Positions 1 to 6,746 of a stretch of 18,639 bases of DNA are shown piece by piece; the first letter of the stretch is position 1; every line of letters begins with the position of its first letter. The stretch is from assembly GCA_041497995.1 (NCBI GenBank), contig JBGQHM010000091.1, positions 1 to 18,639 of the forward strand, in the 5' to 3' direction. The stretch comes from DATKMS01 sp041497995 (GTDB taxonomy: Bacteria > Desulfobacterota > Binatia > HRBIN30). The position numbers and the translations under genes are program-made. The notes beneath the pieces are model-generated. The model did not search any database, was not told the DNA's origin, and saw nothing but the letters and a program-made list of their open reading frames with translations.

Positions 1-353
1 CCGACTCCCAAGGCGTAGCCGTTGATTGCGGCGATGCTCGGCTTGGTGAGACGGCGCATGAGCATTGGAAATTCTTCGACGCGTGACGGGCCCGGTATTC
101 CCTCCCCACCTTGCGCACCGCCGCCAGCGGCAACTTGCCCGGCGAAGAAGTCCATGTCGGCGCCGGCACAGAATCCGCGCCCCGCGCCTGTGAGGACCGC
201 GACACGCACCGCTGGATCGCGATCAACGTCCCGGAAGGCGTCGGCCATCTCCGCTCCCATCACCGGCGTCCACGCGTTCAGCCGCTGTGGCCGGTTCAAG
301 GTGATGATGCCCATGCCGTCGCGCTTCTCGAGGATGATTGTTTCGTAGCTCAT
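1..353 (-). CDS. Enoyl-CoA hydratase/isomerase family protein (partial, N-terminal 117 residues)
   Basis: Crotonase-fold enzyme, N-terminal part only; the rest lies beyond the window edge. The visible protein begins MSYETIILEKRDGMGIITLNRP, the usual first strands of the family. It then has AGRGFCAGADM (about residues 56-66), which carries the first oxyanion-hole backbone position, and ends in KPSIAAINGYALGVG, the start of the second oxyanion-hole loop. Family members hydrate or isomerise acyl-CoA thioesters in fatty-acid or aromatic-acid degradation; the exact substrate cannot be told. The ATG at 353-351 is preceded by a GGAGG Shine-Dalgarno at good spacing. It lies 68 nt downstream of the retropepsin gene on the same strand, so read-through is possible but not required. 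Confidence 0.9.
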   Translation of the reverse strand, partial: MSYETIILEKRDGMGIITLNRPQRLNAWTPVMGAEMADAFRDVDRDPAVRVAVLTGAGRGFCAGADMDFFAGQVAAGGGAQGGEGIPGPSRVEEFPMLMRRLTKPSIAAINGYALGV

Positions 354-421
354 GCGGTCCTCCGTGCACTGCCTCGCGTCAACGTCGTGTGCTCGTCACC
401 GCCCCATCCCGACCGCCCGAG

Positions 422-856
422 TCAGATCTGCTCTGCGGCGTACCGGTGCCGTTCTCGGACGAGGCACACCACGTTGGCTGGCTGGTCGACGATCACGGCA
501 AACAGGCCTGTGATGTCGCGACCGAGCACGCACACGTCCAGCGCCTCCAACTCGGTGACAGCCGCAAACTGGCCGTTGAACACCACCGGCTCGCCGGTGT
601 CCCGTTCCAAGCGGATCTGAGTCTCAACAAGTACCGATCCGGCCGTACCGCCCAGTCCCCCGAGGCGCTCCGGCATCCCCGCAGTACGGAGATTGAGCCC
701 TGCCAAGGTTGCTGCACTGATCACCGTGCAGTCGGCGCCAGTGTCGACGAGGAACTCCGCAGCCCGCCAGTTGCCGTCACCACCGAGCACTTCGCCGCGA
801 ATGATGGGACGAACAATGCCGTCGTCGCATTGCCGCCACTCACCATTGATTCGCAT
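422..856 (-). CDS. Retropepsin-like aspartic protease (single-domain)
   Basis: Protein of 144 residues with the hallmarks of a single-lobe, retroviral-type aspartic protease. There is a catalytic FLVDTGADCTVIS motif (Asp-Thr-Gly at about 38-40), a glycine-rich flap-like stretch GGLGGTAG (about 66-73), and a second hydrophobic-Gly motif VLGRDI (about 110-115) that packs behind the active site in this fold. Such proteins work as homodimers, each giving one DTG. There is no signal peptide, so it is probably cytoplasmic. The ATG at 856 was chosen because the frame extension upstream of it is arginine-rich shadow sequence and overlaps the upstream gene far more. As called, it overlaps the end of the DUF5678-like gene by 17 nt, which implies translational coupling. 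Substrate unknown; self-processing or cleavage of its partner are possibilities, not evidence. Confidence 0.8.
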   Translation of the reverse strand: MRINGEWRQCDDGIVRPIIRGEVLGGDGNWRAAEFLVDTGADCTVISAATLAGLNLRTAGMPERLGGLGGTAGSVLVETQIRLERDTGEPVVFNGQFAAVTELEALDVCVLGRDITGLFAVIVDQPANVVCLVRERHRYAAEQI

Positions 857-1133
857 AGATCCGGGCGAGCTTTTCCTTCGGGATGTATCGGATGAAAGAG
901 CCGTCGTCCTCGGGGTGCGCCGCACTGGCCAGCGACAACGCCTCCTCGGGCGTGTCGGCGACGAACAACTCCTCACCTGCCACGCAAACGCACTTACCCC
1001 GATGGCGCGTGTAGACTTCCCGCGCGTGTGCTTCCAGGAACGCCGAGTTGCGGTCGAACCGTTGCCGCTGCGCGCGCGCCCTGGCGATCTCGTCGGGGTC
1101 GGTCACCTCTTCCATCACGACTGGTGTTGCCAT
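840..1133 (-). CDS. Small DUF5678-like protein, partner of the aspartic protease
   Basis: Protein of 97 residues, mostly charged. The N-terminal part (about 10-45) looks helical (DPDEIARARAQRQRFDRNSA). The conserved-looking core is HRGKCVCVAGEELFVADTPEEAL (about 44-66) followed by AHPEDDGSFIRYIP (72-85). The pattern 'Gly-Lys-x-Val-x-Val...Gly...x-Thr-x-Glu-Glu-Ala' resembles the small DUF5678 family, whose function is not known to me; I assign it by pattern only. Its 3' end overlaps the retropepsin gene by 17 nt in another frame, so the two are surely co-translated. I chose ATG 1133; an in-frame ATG at 1175 would add 14 residues rich in Arg and Trp, and neither has a strong Shine-Dalgarno. 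Confidence 0.65.
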   Translation of the reverse strand: MATPVVMEEVTDPDEIARARAQRQRFDRNSAFLEAHAREVYTRHRGKCVCVAGEELFVADTPEEALSLASAAHPEDDGSFIRYIPKEKLARIYANQW

Positions 1134-1308
1134 GGCCTGATTGTGCCACCGAGCAAGGCGCCACGGCAAGCGCATCGATGTCCGCTTTCTACGGCTGCCG
1201 CGGCCAAGGTGTTCCCTTTGTTGCGGCGGCAGGTGCGATATTGGCGCCGGAGATTGAGGAAGGAATAAAGGTCGGAGGGCATCGGTGTTGTGGGTTCAGA
1301 TCAGCGTC

Positions 1309-1413
1309 GTAGGGGCGAGGCATTTCCCATCGCCTTGGCACCGGCGGCCACTGTCACACCGGCCGCCGCACTGAGCACTGACGCCCGCCGGCAACCGGAA
1401 ATGCCTCGCCCTT
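1309..1413. repeat. Repeat unit 1: ~100-bp element bounded by inverted gggcgaggcatttcc cores
   Basis: The core gggcgaggcatttcc reads on the plus strand at 1313-1327 and in inverted orientation at 1397-1411, giving a unit 99 nt from core edge to core edge. The interior is G+C-rich, with no ORF. The arrangement could fold into a large cruciform or RNA hairpin and looks like a non-autonomous dispersed element. The length nearly equals that of unit 2 just downstream. Confidence 0.7.
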
Positions 1414-1464
1414 CTTTGCAGCCGCGGTCCATCGGCCAACGCCGCGTACAACGCGTAGCGCCGC

Positions 1465-1570
1465 AAGGGCGAGGCATTTCCCGCGAACCAGCGGCGCCGC
1501 ACGCTGTCGCACCCGCCGTATCCTTACTTCGACTGCCGTGTCCTGGCGTGGGGAAATGCCTCGCCCCTAC
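1465..1570. repeat. Repeat unit 2: second ~100-bp element with the same inverted cores
   Basis: The same 15-nt core occurs at 1467-1481 (plus orientation) and 1552-1566 (inverted), 100 nt edge to edge against 99 in unit 1. The left interior is unlike unit 1 apart from short shared patches. The right half (1493-1570) matches 1941-2016 at roughly 80 percent by eye, so the unit belongs to a dispersed family. Confidence 0.7.
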
Positions 1571-1776
1571 GCCTGAACCGCCACGCGGCTTCGCTTCCCT
1601 TGGCTTCGCCGGCTGAATCACTCCAGCTCACGCTCAGGTCGCTTCCTGCTGAACGGGGCAATTCGCAGTTCAATCTCCTGTGAGGTTACTGCACCGGTCA
1701 GGCTTGTCCTGGTGCATCAAACACGACCAAATGACCTCAGGGCCACGGGGGGACTGTCCCATTCCTCCGCCACGCC

Positions 1777-1884
1777 CTAGAACGGACACCCGACGCCGTC
1801 GTTGCCGGCAATTCGCTTCAGCGACTCCTTGCACGCGGCTAGCTGGGCAAAGGTAGTAAGGCTCTTCTGTGGGCCGTCGAACAT
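1777..1884 (-). CDS. Doubtful small ORF or gene remnant, 35 residues
   Basis: A minus-strand frame from ATG 1884 to a TAG at 1777 encodes a soluble-looking peptide beginning MFDGPQKSLTTFAQLAACK and ending GNDGVGCPF. The frame is open for only nine more codons upstream, to a TGA. No Shine-Dalgarno precedes the ATG. Composition is more protein-like than the shadow frames around it, so it may be the end of a decayed gene. I do not recognise the family, and it may well be chance. Confidence 0.2.
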   Translation of the reverse strand: MFDGPQKSLTTFAQLAACKESLKRIAGNDGVGCPF

Positions 1885-1940
1885 GCCGGAATGCCAAGGG
1901 GCCTGTCCCCTTCAGCAGCGATTTCTTCACAAAACCTGGG

Positions 1941-2016
1941 GGCGCCACACGCGATTGCAGCCGCCGTATCTTGCTTCGACTGCCGTGCTCGCGCGTGGCG
2001 CACCGCCTCGCCCCTA
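1941..2016. repeat. Third, partial copy of the dispersed repeat (right half)
   Basis: The segment starting ggcgccacacgc and ending cctcgcccctac aligns along its length with 1493-1570, including the shared block cttcgactgccgtg and the shared terminal ctcgcccctac. Only the right half is present: the left core is absent, and the ggaaatgcc part of the right core has diverged to ggcgcaccg. It lies just before the secernin start. Confidence 0.6.
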
Positions 2017-2068
2017 CATATCCATCACCCTGGCCTTGCTCGGCAGCGCGCGGTATGACGACAGCGCA

Positions 2069-3352
2069 ATGCCGAACCACGTCCCGATGCGCGTCGCCTG
2101 CGACTCGCTGGTCGCACTCGGCAACGCGACCGCCGATGGTGCGCTGCTGTTCGCCAAGAACAGCGACCGACCGGCCAACGAATGCCAGCCGCTCGTGCAG
2201 GTGGCGCGGCAGGCGCACTCGCCGGGCTCGGCACTGCGCTGCACGTACATTGAGATCCCGCAGGTCGGCGAGACCTGCCGGCTGATCGGCTCGCAGCCGT
2301 TCTGGTGTTGGGGTTTCGAGCATGGACTCAACGAGCGCGGCGTCGCCATCGGCAATCACACCGTCTTCAGCAAAGAACCGCTCGAGGGTAAGGGGCTCAT
2401 CGGCATGGATCTCGTACGGCTCGGCCTCGAACGCGGCCGCACCGCCGAGCACGCCGTCGAGGTGATCACGACCCTCCTCGAAGCACACGGACAGGGTGGC
2501 TCGGGCTATGTCGACAAAGACTGGCCGTACCACAACTCCTTCCTTGTCGCCGACCGGAGCGGCGCCTTCGTCCTCGAAACATCGGCGCGTCATTGGGCGG
2601 TACGCCGCGTCGAGGACGTCGGGAGCGTGTCGAATCACCTGACTATCGGCGCCGACTGGGATGCACTGTCCGACGGTGTCATCGAGCACGCCATCGCGCA
2701 GGGATGGTGGAGCGAGGAGCGCGACGAGCGCTTCGACTTCGCCGCGGCCTATCGCGACACCAGTTTCGCGCCGGAGGCGATATCGAGCGGGCGGCATCAA
2801 CGCACTTGCGCACTCCTCGAAGCCGGTAAAGGCTCGATCAGCGTCGCCACACTCAAGGCGGCGCTACGCGACCACTACGGGCGTCCCGCACCGGCGCTCC
2901 ATCTCACTCCGGCCGCGCCGGACTACTTCAGCGTCTGCATGCACGCCGAGCCGGTGGGCACCACCACCGCCAGCATGATCGCACGCATCCCGTCCGTTGC
3001 CGGCGAGCCACTCACCTACTGGGCGAGTCTCGGCTCGCCGTGCCTCGGCGTCTTCCTCCCATTGTACGTCGACGCCGACATCCCGGCGGTGCTGAGTCGC
3101 GGTGGTGAGCGTCCATCCGATGACTCGCCGTGGTGGCAGGCCAAGCGCATTCTCACACTCGTCGAGGCGGACTGGCCACAACGCGCGCGGCGTGTGCGGG
3201 AGCAGCTTGATCACTTCGAGGCGCAGGTTGCCACGCAGATGGAGCGCCAGGGGATTACGTCAGCGTCGGTTACCGAGCGCAGCACCTTCATGCACGAGAC
3301 CATAAGCGCGCTATCGGCGGATCTGCACCGCCTCGAGAAGGCCCTCAGCTGA
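2069..3352 (+). CDS. Secernin-type peptidase C69 family protein
   Basis: Protein of 427 residues matching the secernin branch of the C69 (Ntn-hydrolase) family. The N-terminus has the secernin signature: Met-Arg-Val-Ala-Cys-Asp-Ser-Leu, then ATADGALLFAKNSDRP at about 20-35. The Cys (residue 11 of this call) is the expected N-terminal nucleophile, exposed by removal of the short leader. Later matches are NHTVFSKEP, GMDLVRLGLERGRTAEHAVEVI and a C-terminal helical tail (about 370-427). Family members are dipeptidase/amidase-like; the bacterial substrate is unknown. No signal peptide is evident, so it is probably cytoplasmic. ATG 2069 and in-frame ATG 2087 are both possible. The second puts the Cys at position 5, close to the family norm, and neither has a clear ribosome binding site. 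The gene stands alone and ends 90 nt from the convergent L,D-transpeptidase. Confidence 0.85.
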   Translation: MPNHVPMRVACDSLVALGNATADGALLFAKNSDRPANECQPLVQVARQAHSPGSALRCTYIEIPQVGETCRLIGSQPFWCWGFEHGLNERGVAIGNHTVFSKEPLEGKGLIGMDLVRLGLERGRTAEHAVEVITTLLEAHGQGGSGYVDKDWPYHNSFLVADRSGAFVLETSARHWAVRRVEDVGSVSNHLTIGADWDALSDGVIEHAIAQGWWSEERDERFDFAAAYRDTSFAPEAISSGRHQRTCALLEAGKGSISVATLKAALRDHYGRPAPALHLTPAAPDYFSVCMHAEPVGTTTASMIARIPSVAGEPLTYWASLGSPCLGVFLPLYVDADIPAVLSRGGERPSDDSPWWQAKRILTLVEADWPQRARRVREQLDHFEAQVATQMERQGITSASVTERSTFMHETISALSADLHRLEKALS

Positions 3353-3442
3353 CGTCGCAACGCGCCCTAGCAGCCCAGTCGAACTCGGCAGCCCGGAGCG
3401 ACCAACGGGAGCGGGCCATAGAAATCACGCCGGCCGCAGGCC

Positions 3443-4414
3443 CTAGTCGCGCCGGCTATCGGCGCGCTGCTCGAACCCAAGCCTCCTAGGTCCGCGTTGC
3501 TTGGACACATCGATGGCGATGCCCCAGGTGTTCCGCAACACCCACTCCGCGGTCGCTGCATCCACCAGATCCATCACGCCGGAAGCGCGCAGCCGTTGCA
3601 TGTAGACGGGCACCGACTCCGCGGTGTTGCCCCTTGGGCCGCGATGCGATTCCAACAGGATGCGATCGCCGTCGACGCGCGCCAGCTTGACCGGTTCGTC
3701 GACGATGTCCACCGATGTTCCGGTCGGCACCTCATTGTAGAGTCGCTCAATGTCGTCGGGACGCAGCCGGACGCAACCGTGCGTCGTGTACCTGCCGACA
3801 CTCCGTGGGGCATTGGTCCCATGGATGCCGTACCCGCCCGCGGACAGCTGCAGCCAATACTTTCCAAGCGGGTTGTCCGGCCCCGCCGGCACGAGCTTCT
3901 TTACTGGTTGCCCCTGGTCGTGCATCTCCTTCTGAATCGATGCCGGCACATGCCAGACCGGATCGCGGCGGCGGCCGACGATCGTGTAGTGTCCGGGCGG
4001 CGTTTGCCACGTCTTGCGCCCAACGCCCACCGGGAAGCTCGCAACCACCTCACCTTCGCGCACCCAGTACAGAATGAGATCACCGACGTTGATGATGATG
4101 GCGTCACGCCGGGAGCTCGGCACAATGTGGCGGTTCGACATCCGCAGACGCTGGCCAATGTGCAGGCGGTGCGGGTCCGACAATCCGTTGATCGACGCGG
4201 CCAGCTGCGTTTTCATCCCGAAGCGCTCCGCAATGTGGCCGAGGGTCTCGCCCGACGCCACGGCATGAACGGACTCGTCACCCGCCACTTGGTCGAAGAC
4301 GACCAGCGGCTCGACGGTCGCGCCACGCGCCGTCGGCAGGCCGAACGTCACGACCGAGCACCACAGGACACCCGCACCACCAACGGTGCGGATAGAACCA
4401 AGAACTGTCAGCAT
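3443..4414 (-). CDS. LysM-containing L,D-transpeptidase (YkuD/ErfK family)
   Basis: Protein of 323 residues that cross-links peptidoglycan stems or attaches proteins to them in the periplasm. Residues 1-31 form a weak signal peptide ending near TARGA. A LysM peptidoglycan-binding repeat (about 47-92, ASGETLGHIAERFGM...LHIGQRL) is followed by the YkuD catalytic domain (about 103-238). The domain contains IHGTN (197-201) and the catalytic signature THGCVRLRPDDIERLY with His212 and Cys214. A C-terminal extension of about 85 residues, also seen in ErfK-type enzymes, follows. It lies 30 nt downstream of the SPFH gene on the same strand, with GGGAGG upstream of the ATG at somewhat long spacing, so co-transcription is likely. 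The 3' end faces the secernin gene. Confidence 0.93.
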   Translation of the reverse strand: MLTVLGSIRTVGGAGVLWCSVVTFGLPTARGATVEPLVVFDQVAGDESVHAVASGETLGHIAERFGMKTQLAASINGLSDPHRLHIGQRLRMSNRHIVPSSRRDAIIINVGDLILYWVREGEVVASFPVGVGRKTWQTPPGHYTIVGRRRDPVWHVPASIQKEMHDQGQPVKKLVPAGPDNPLGKYWLQLSAGGYGIHGTNAPRSVGRYTTHGCVRLRPDDIERLYNEVPTGTSVDIVDEPVKLARVDGDRILLESHRGPRGNTAESVPVYMQRLRASGVMDLVDAATAEWVLRNTWGIAIDVSKQRGPRRLGFEQRADSRRD

Positions 4415-4444
4415 CCTGTTCTGTCCAACCTCCCGTTATGCCGG

Positions 4445-6559
4445 CTAGTCGGCTTTCCCGGCAGTGTTGCTCGCCATCTGACCCTTGAACAGGTTCAGCA
4501 ACATCAACGATGCGACACCGCCGCCGCCATCGCTGCCAGTCACCAACATGTCGGGTGTGATCTTTACCTTCCCCTCGGCCACGACCTTGAGCGTTTCGAC
4601 CACCGCCACACCTTGCGCGCCAAGCGCGGCCACCTGCTGCTGATACGCGGAGCCTTGCGCCTCGCCGATCGCTCGCACCTTGGCGGCCTCCGCCTCGCCG
4701 GTGGTGCGTGTGTAGTATGCCGCGCCATCGGCCTCTGCCTTGCGCTGGTCGGCCTTCCGTTTCGACATCTCGACGCCAACCGTTTCCTTCATGAGGGCCG
4801 CTTGGTTGTCCGCCTCGGCCGTGGTCTTCTCCAACTCGATGCGCTTCTGCTGCGCGTCGCGCTGCGTCGTGTACATCGTCTGACGCTGCTCCGCGAGGAT
4901 GCGTTCGGTCTGCGTCTTCATCAACTCCTCGGGCAAGTGGATATGGCAAATGAGCACGTTCACCACGTCCACGTGGTACTTCAGCAGGTGGGCGCGGACG
5001 CGATTTTCGGCCCGCGTTTGCTCCTCATGGCGATTCTGCAGATAGGCCATCGCGCCGGACTCTGAGGCTTGATTGCGAAAGATCGAATCGATGAGCGGGT
5101 GCATCACGTTCTTGACGAGGTTCTCAACCGAACCGATCTTGGACACCATGAACGGGGCATCCTCGGGGCGGACACGGAAGACAACGCGCACCTCGAGTTG
5201 CATCGTAAACCCGTCCTTGCTGATGACCTCGAACGGGTTGAACGCGGTCGTATCTTCGCTCTTGGTCCACTCGACGGTCTGGTTGGTCGTCGGAATGATC
5301 ACGGGAGTCATGGCCAGCGTGTTGACGTAGTAACGGCCGGGGCCGACGACCACCTCACGGATCCCCCGGTACCCTTCGGGCACGACGTACGCCTCGTGGG
5401 TACCGGTATCCAGGCGCCGTTCGGCCGGGTCGCCCACTTCCTCATCCTGCAGCCCGAGCGCCTGCTCCTCCGCCGCGACGCGCTGCGCAGCACGCGTCGA
5501 TACCTGCCGACGGATCTCCGCGGTAGGATCCTCGCCGATGTTGGATACGATGACAGCGACTTCACCGGGCTTCACTTCACTGGCCGGCGACGGGATGACC
5601 TTGAAGAGCAGCGGATTGATGTAGTAGGTGCCGCCGAGCAGCACGTCCTTCTGCGGGCCCCGACGGCCGCCATTCTTGATGAACATCTCGCCGTCTTGGA
5701 AATTGCTATGCCCCTCGATCGACGGGGCGACGTAGTCACGGGTTTCCAGTGGCGCCCCGTCCAGGGCCTCGACGAGGCCGATCTGGTTCTCGGGCACCGC
5801 GATCGCATCGGCGATCGTCACTCGGAAGAGTCCGGCTTTAGATTTCTCGCCCGCATCGAGCGACTGCGTCATGATGCGATAGGTACCGGGCGTGAGGATT
5901 TGAATCTGTGGTCCCTTCTGTCCATTGCCCGCAATGAATGCCTCGGCGTTCTGAAAATTTTCATGACCCTCGGCGGCCCGCGCCAGCAGCCGCCCACTTT
6001 CGAGAGATGCGCCGTCCGCAGCCGTGACGACGCCAACCTTGCCGTCTGGAACGATGGTCACCCTGGCGATCGAAACGCGGAAGAGATACGGGTGAATCGG
6101 CCAGAGGCCCGGTGGCAGCACGCGCAGCTGCGTCCCCTTGATGCCGCCTTCGGTCAGGAAGGCGATCGGGTCCTGAAAGTTATTGTGTTTGTTCTGCGCT
6201 CGGTCTGGCGCGAAGATCCGTCCCTGGCGTAGCGGCTCACCGTCGACTGCCTCGACGATTCCCAACTGATCGGAGCGGATCTCGACCAGTGGGACCTTCT
6301 CGACCACTCGCTCAAGGGGCCAGCGCAGGAAGTGCAGGCCTGGTTTCAGGACGTCGGCCTGAATACCAACTTCCCCAGCCGTTGCGACGACGCGCCCCGG
6401 AGGCATGCGCTTGCCGGCATAGCGCCGCTCCTTGATGGCAATCTCACGGGCGCCGACGTTGACGAAAAAGCGCGACCCCCAGAACACCAGAAACACCACG
6501 ACCGCCAAGAGAAGCAACTCGACGCCATACGTGGACAGCAATTCCCAGGTAGATTCCAT
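4445..6559 (-). CDS. SPFH/Band 7 (flotillin-like) membrane protein with repeated N-terminal modules
   Basis: Protein of 704 residues. An N-terminal membrane segment (about 13-31, ELLLLAVVVFLVFW) is followed by repeated modules of 75-85 residues. Three are clear at about 98-173, 174-258 and 259-333. Each begins with a (Q/K)xGhVxAxDGxxL pattern, carries a central NFQ plus a GxKGxQ-like turn, and ends in PGxYxI plus LFxV. A leading copy (36-96) and a diverged one (333-422) may also be present. The SPFH/Band 7 domain spans about 425-560, and a charged coiled coil follows (500-650, Ala/Glu/Lys/Gln-rich, with TGEAEAAKVRAIGEAQG). Proteins with this domain oligomerise on membranes as scaffolds. ATG 6559 has a strong GGGAGGG site upstream; a longer frame to 6622 is not needed. 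It is probably the first gene of an operon with the transpeptidase. Confidence 0.88.
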   Translation of the reverse strand: MESTWELLSTYGVELLLLAVVVFLVFWGSRFFVNVGAREIAIKERRYAGKRMPPGRVVATAGEVGIQADVLKPGLHFLRWPLERVVEKVPLVEIRSDQLGIVEAVDGEPLRQGRIFAPDRAQNKHNNFQDPIAFLTEGGIKGTQLRVLPPGLWPIHPYLFRVSIARVTIVPDGKVGVVTAADGASLESGRLLARAAEGHENFQNAEAFIAGNGQKGPQIQILTPGTYRIMTQSLDAGEKSKAGLFRVTIADAIAVPENQIGLVEALDGAPLETRDYVAPSIEGHSNFQDGEMFIKNGGRRGPQKDVLLGGTYYINPLLFKVIPSPASEVKPGEVAVIVSNIGEDPTAEIRRQVSTRAAQRVAAEEQALGLQDEEVGDPAERRLDTGTHEAYVVPEGYRGIREVVVGPGRYYVNTLAMTPVIIPTTNQTVEWTKSEDTTAFNPFEVISKDGFTMQLEVRVVFRVRPEDAPFMVSKIGSVENLVKNVMHPLIDSIFRNQASESGAMAYLQNRHEEQTRAENRVRAHLLKYHVDVVNVLICHIHLPEELMKTQTERILAEQRQTMYTTQRDAQQKRIELEKTTAEADNQAALMKETVGVEMSKRKADQRKAEADGAAYYTRTTGEAEAAKVRAIGEAQGSAYQQQVAALGAQGVAVVETLKVVAEGKVKITPDMLVTGSDGGGGVASLMLLNLFKGQMASNTAGKAD

Positions 6560-6597
6560 GTAACGACCCTCCCATTTTGGAAAGCTAGATTGTGCCC

Positions 6598-6628
6598 GCT
6601 GGTGGAGCCGATACCAGCACAACGCTGG
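6598..6628 (-). promoter_or_regulatory. Alternating inverted repeats in the SPFH gene leader
   Basis: On the minus strand the leader reads CCAGC (6628-6624), GCTGG (6618-6614), then CCAGC (6602-6598). The middle copy can pair with either flank, giving two mutually exclusive short hairpins. They lie 39-69 nt upstream of the start codon. This may be an operator or attenuator-like element, or chance; there is no experimental basis. Confidence 0.3.
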
Positions 6629-6697
6629 GGGTAAGTGCTACCGTCACGTGCAACGAACGTCGAAACACTTTCGTACCGTAGAACGCTCCGCCACAGC

Positions 6698-6726
6698 TTG
6701 CCGCCTCGGACCCACCACGCTATGCT
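6698..6726 (+). promoter_or_regulatory. Sigma70-like promoter for the MetE-like/acetyltransferase operon
   Basis: TTGCCG at 6698-6703 and TATGCT at 6721-6726 are separated by exactly 17 bp. Each matches the sigma70 consensus in four of six positions. Transcription would begin near 6733, leaving a leader of only about 14 nt before the ATG at 6747. The start has no Shine-Dalgarno, which fits a very short leader. Confidence 0.45.
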
Positions 6727-6746
6727 CGGCGCGCTTCGTATCCTGC

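Larger units (their letters stand above)
1134..2068. other. Intergenic region of about 935 bp with dispersed repeats, no convincing gene
   Basis: This gap separates the minus-strand protease module from the plus-strand secernin gene. It contains two ~100-bp units bounded by inverted copies of a 15-nt core (1313-1566), a third partial copy (1941-2016), a perfect 6-bp hairpin with a 5-nt loop (aagggg/cccctt, 1896-1912), a related gggactgtccca palindrome-like stretch near 1750-1761, and one doubtful small ORF (1777-1884). Open frames crossing the region lack a recognisable protein pattern. No clear promoter for the secernin gene was found. Confidence 0.7.

Noticed and set aside
1309..1570. CRISPR array
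   Set aside because: The repeated cores alternate in orientation, are only 15 nt, and are spaced unevenly (about 70 and 55 nt); there are no direct repeats with uniform spacers.
1670..2800. Minus-strand frame of 376 codons crossing the secernin gene
   Set aside because: Overlaps the secernin gene in antisense and has no recognisable motif; its C-terminal part runs through repeat sequence.
3497..5065. Long plus-strand open frame of 522 codons opposite the transpeptidase and SPFH genes
   Set aside because: Antisense shadow in high-G+C DNA: rich in Arg, His and Leu, no domain pattern, and fully covered by two well-supported minus-strand genes.
5069..6232. Plus-strand frame of 387 codons opposite the SPFH gene
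   Set aside because: Same kind of shadow; its Asp/Arg/His-rich sequence mirrors the complementary SPFH codons.
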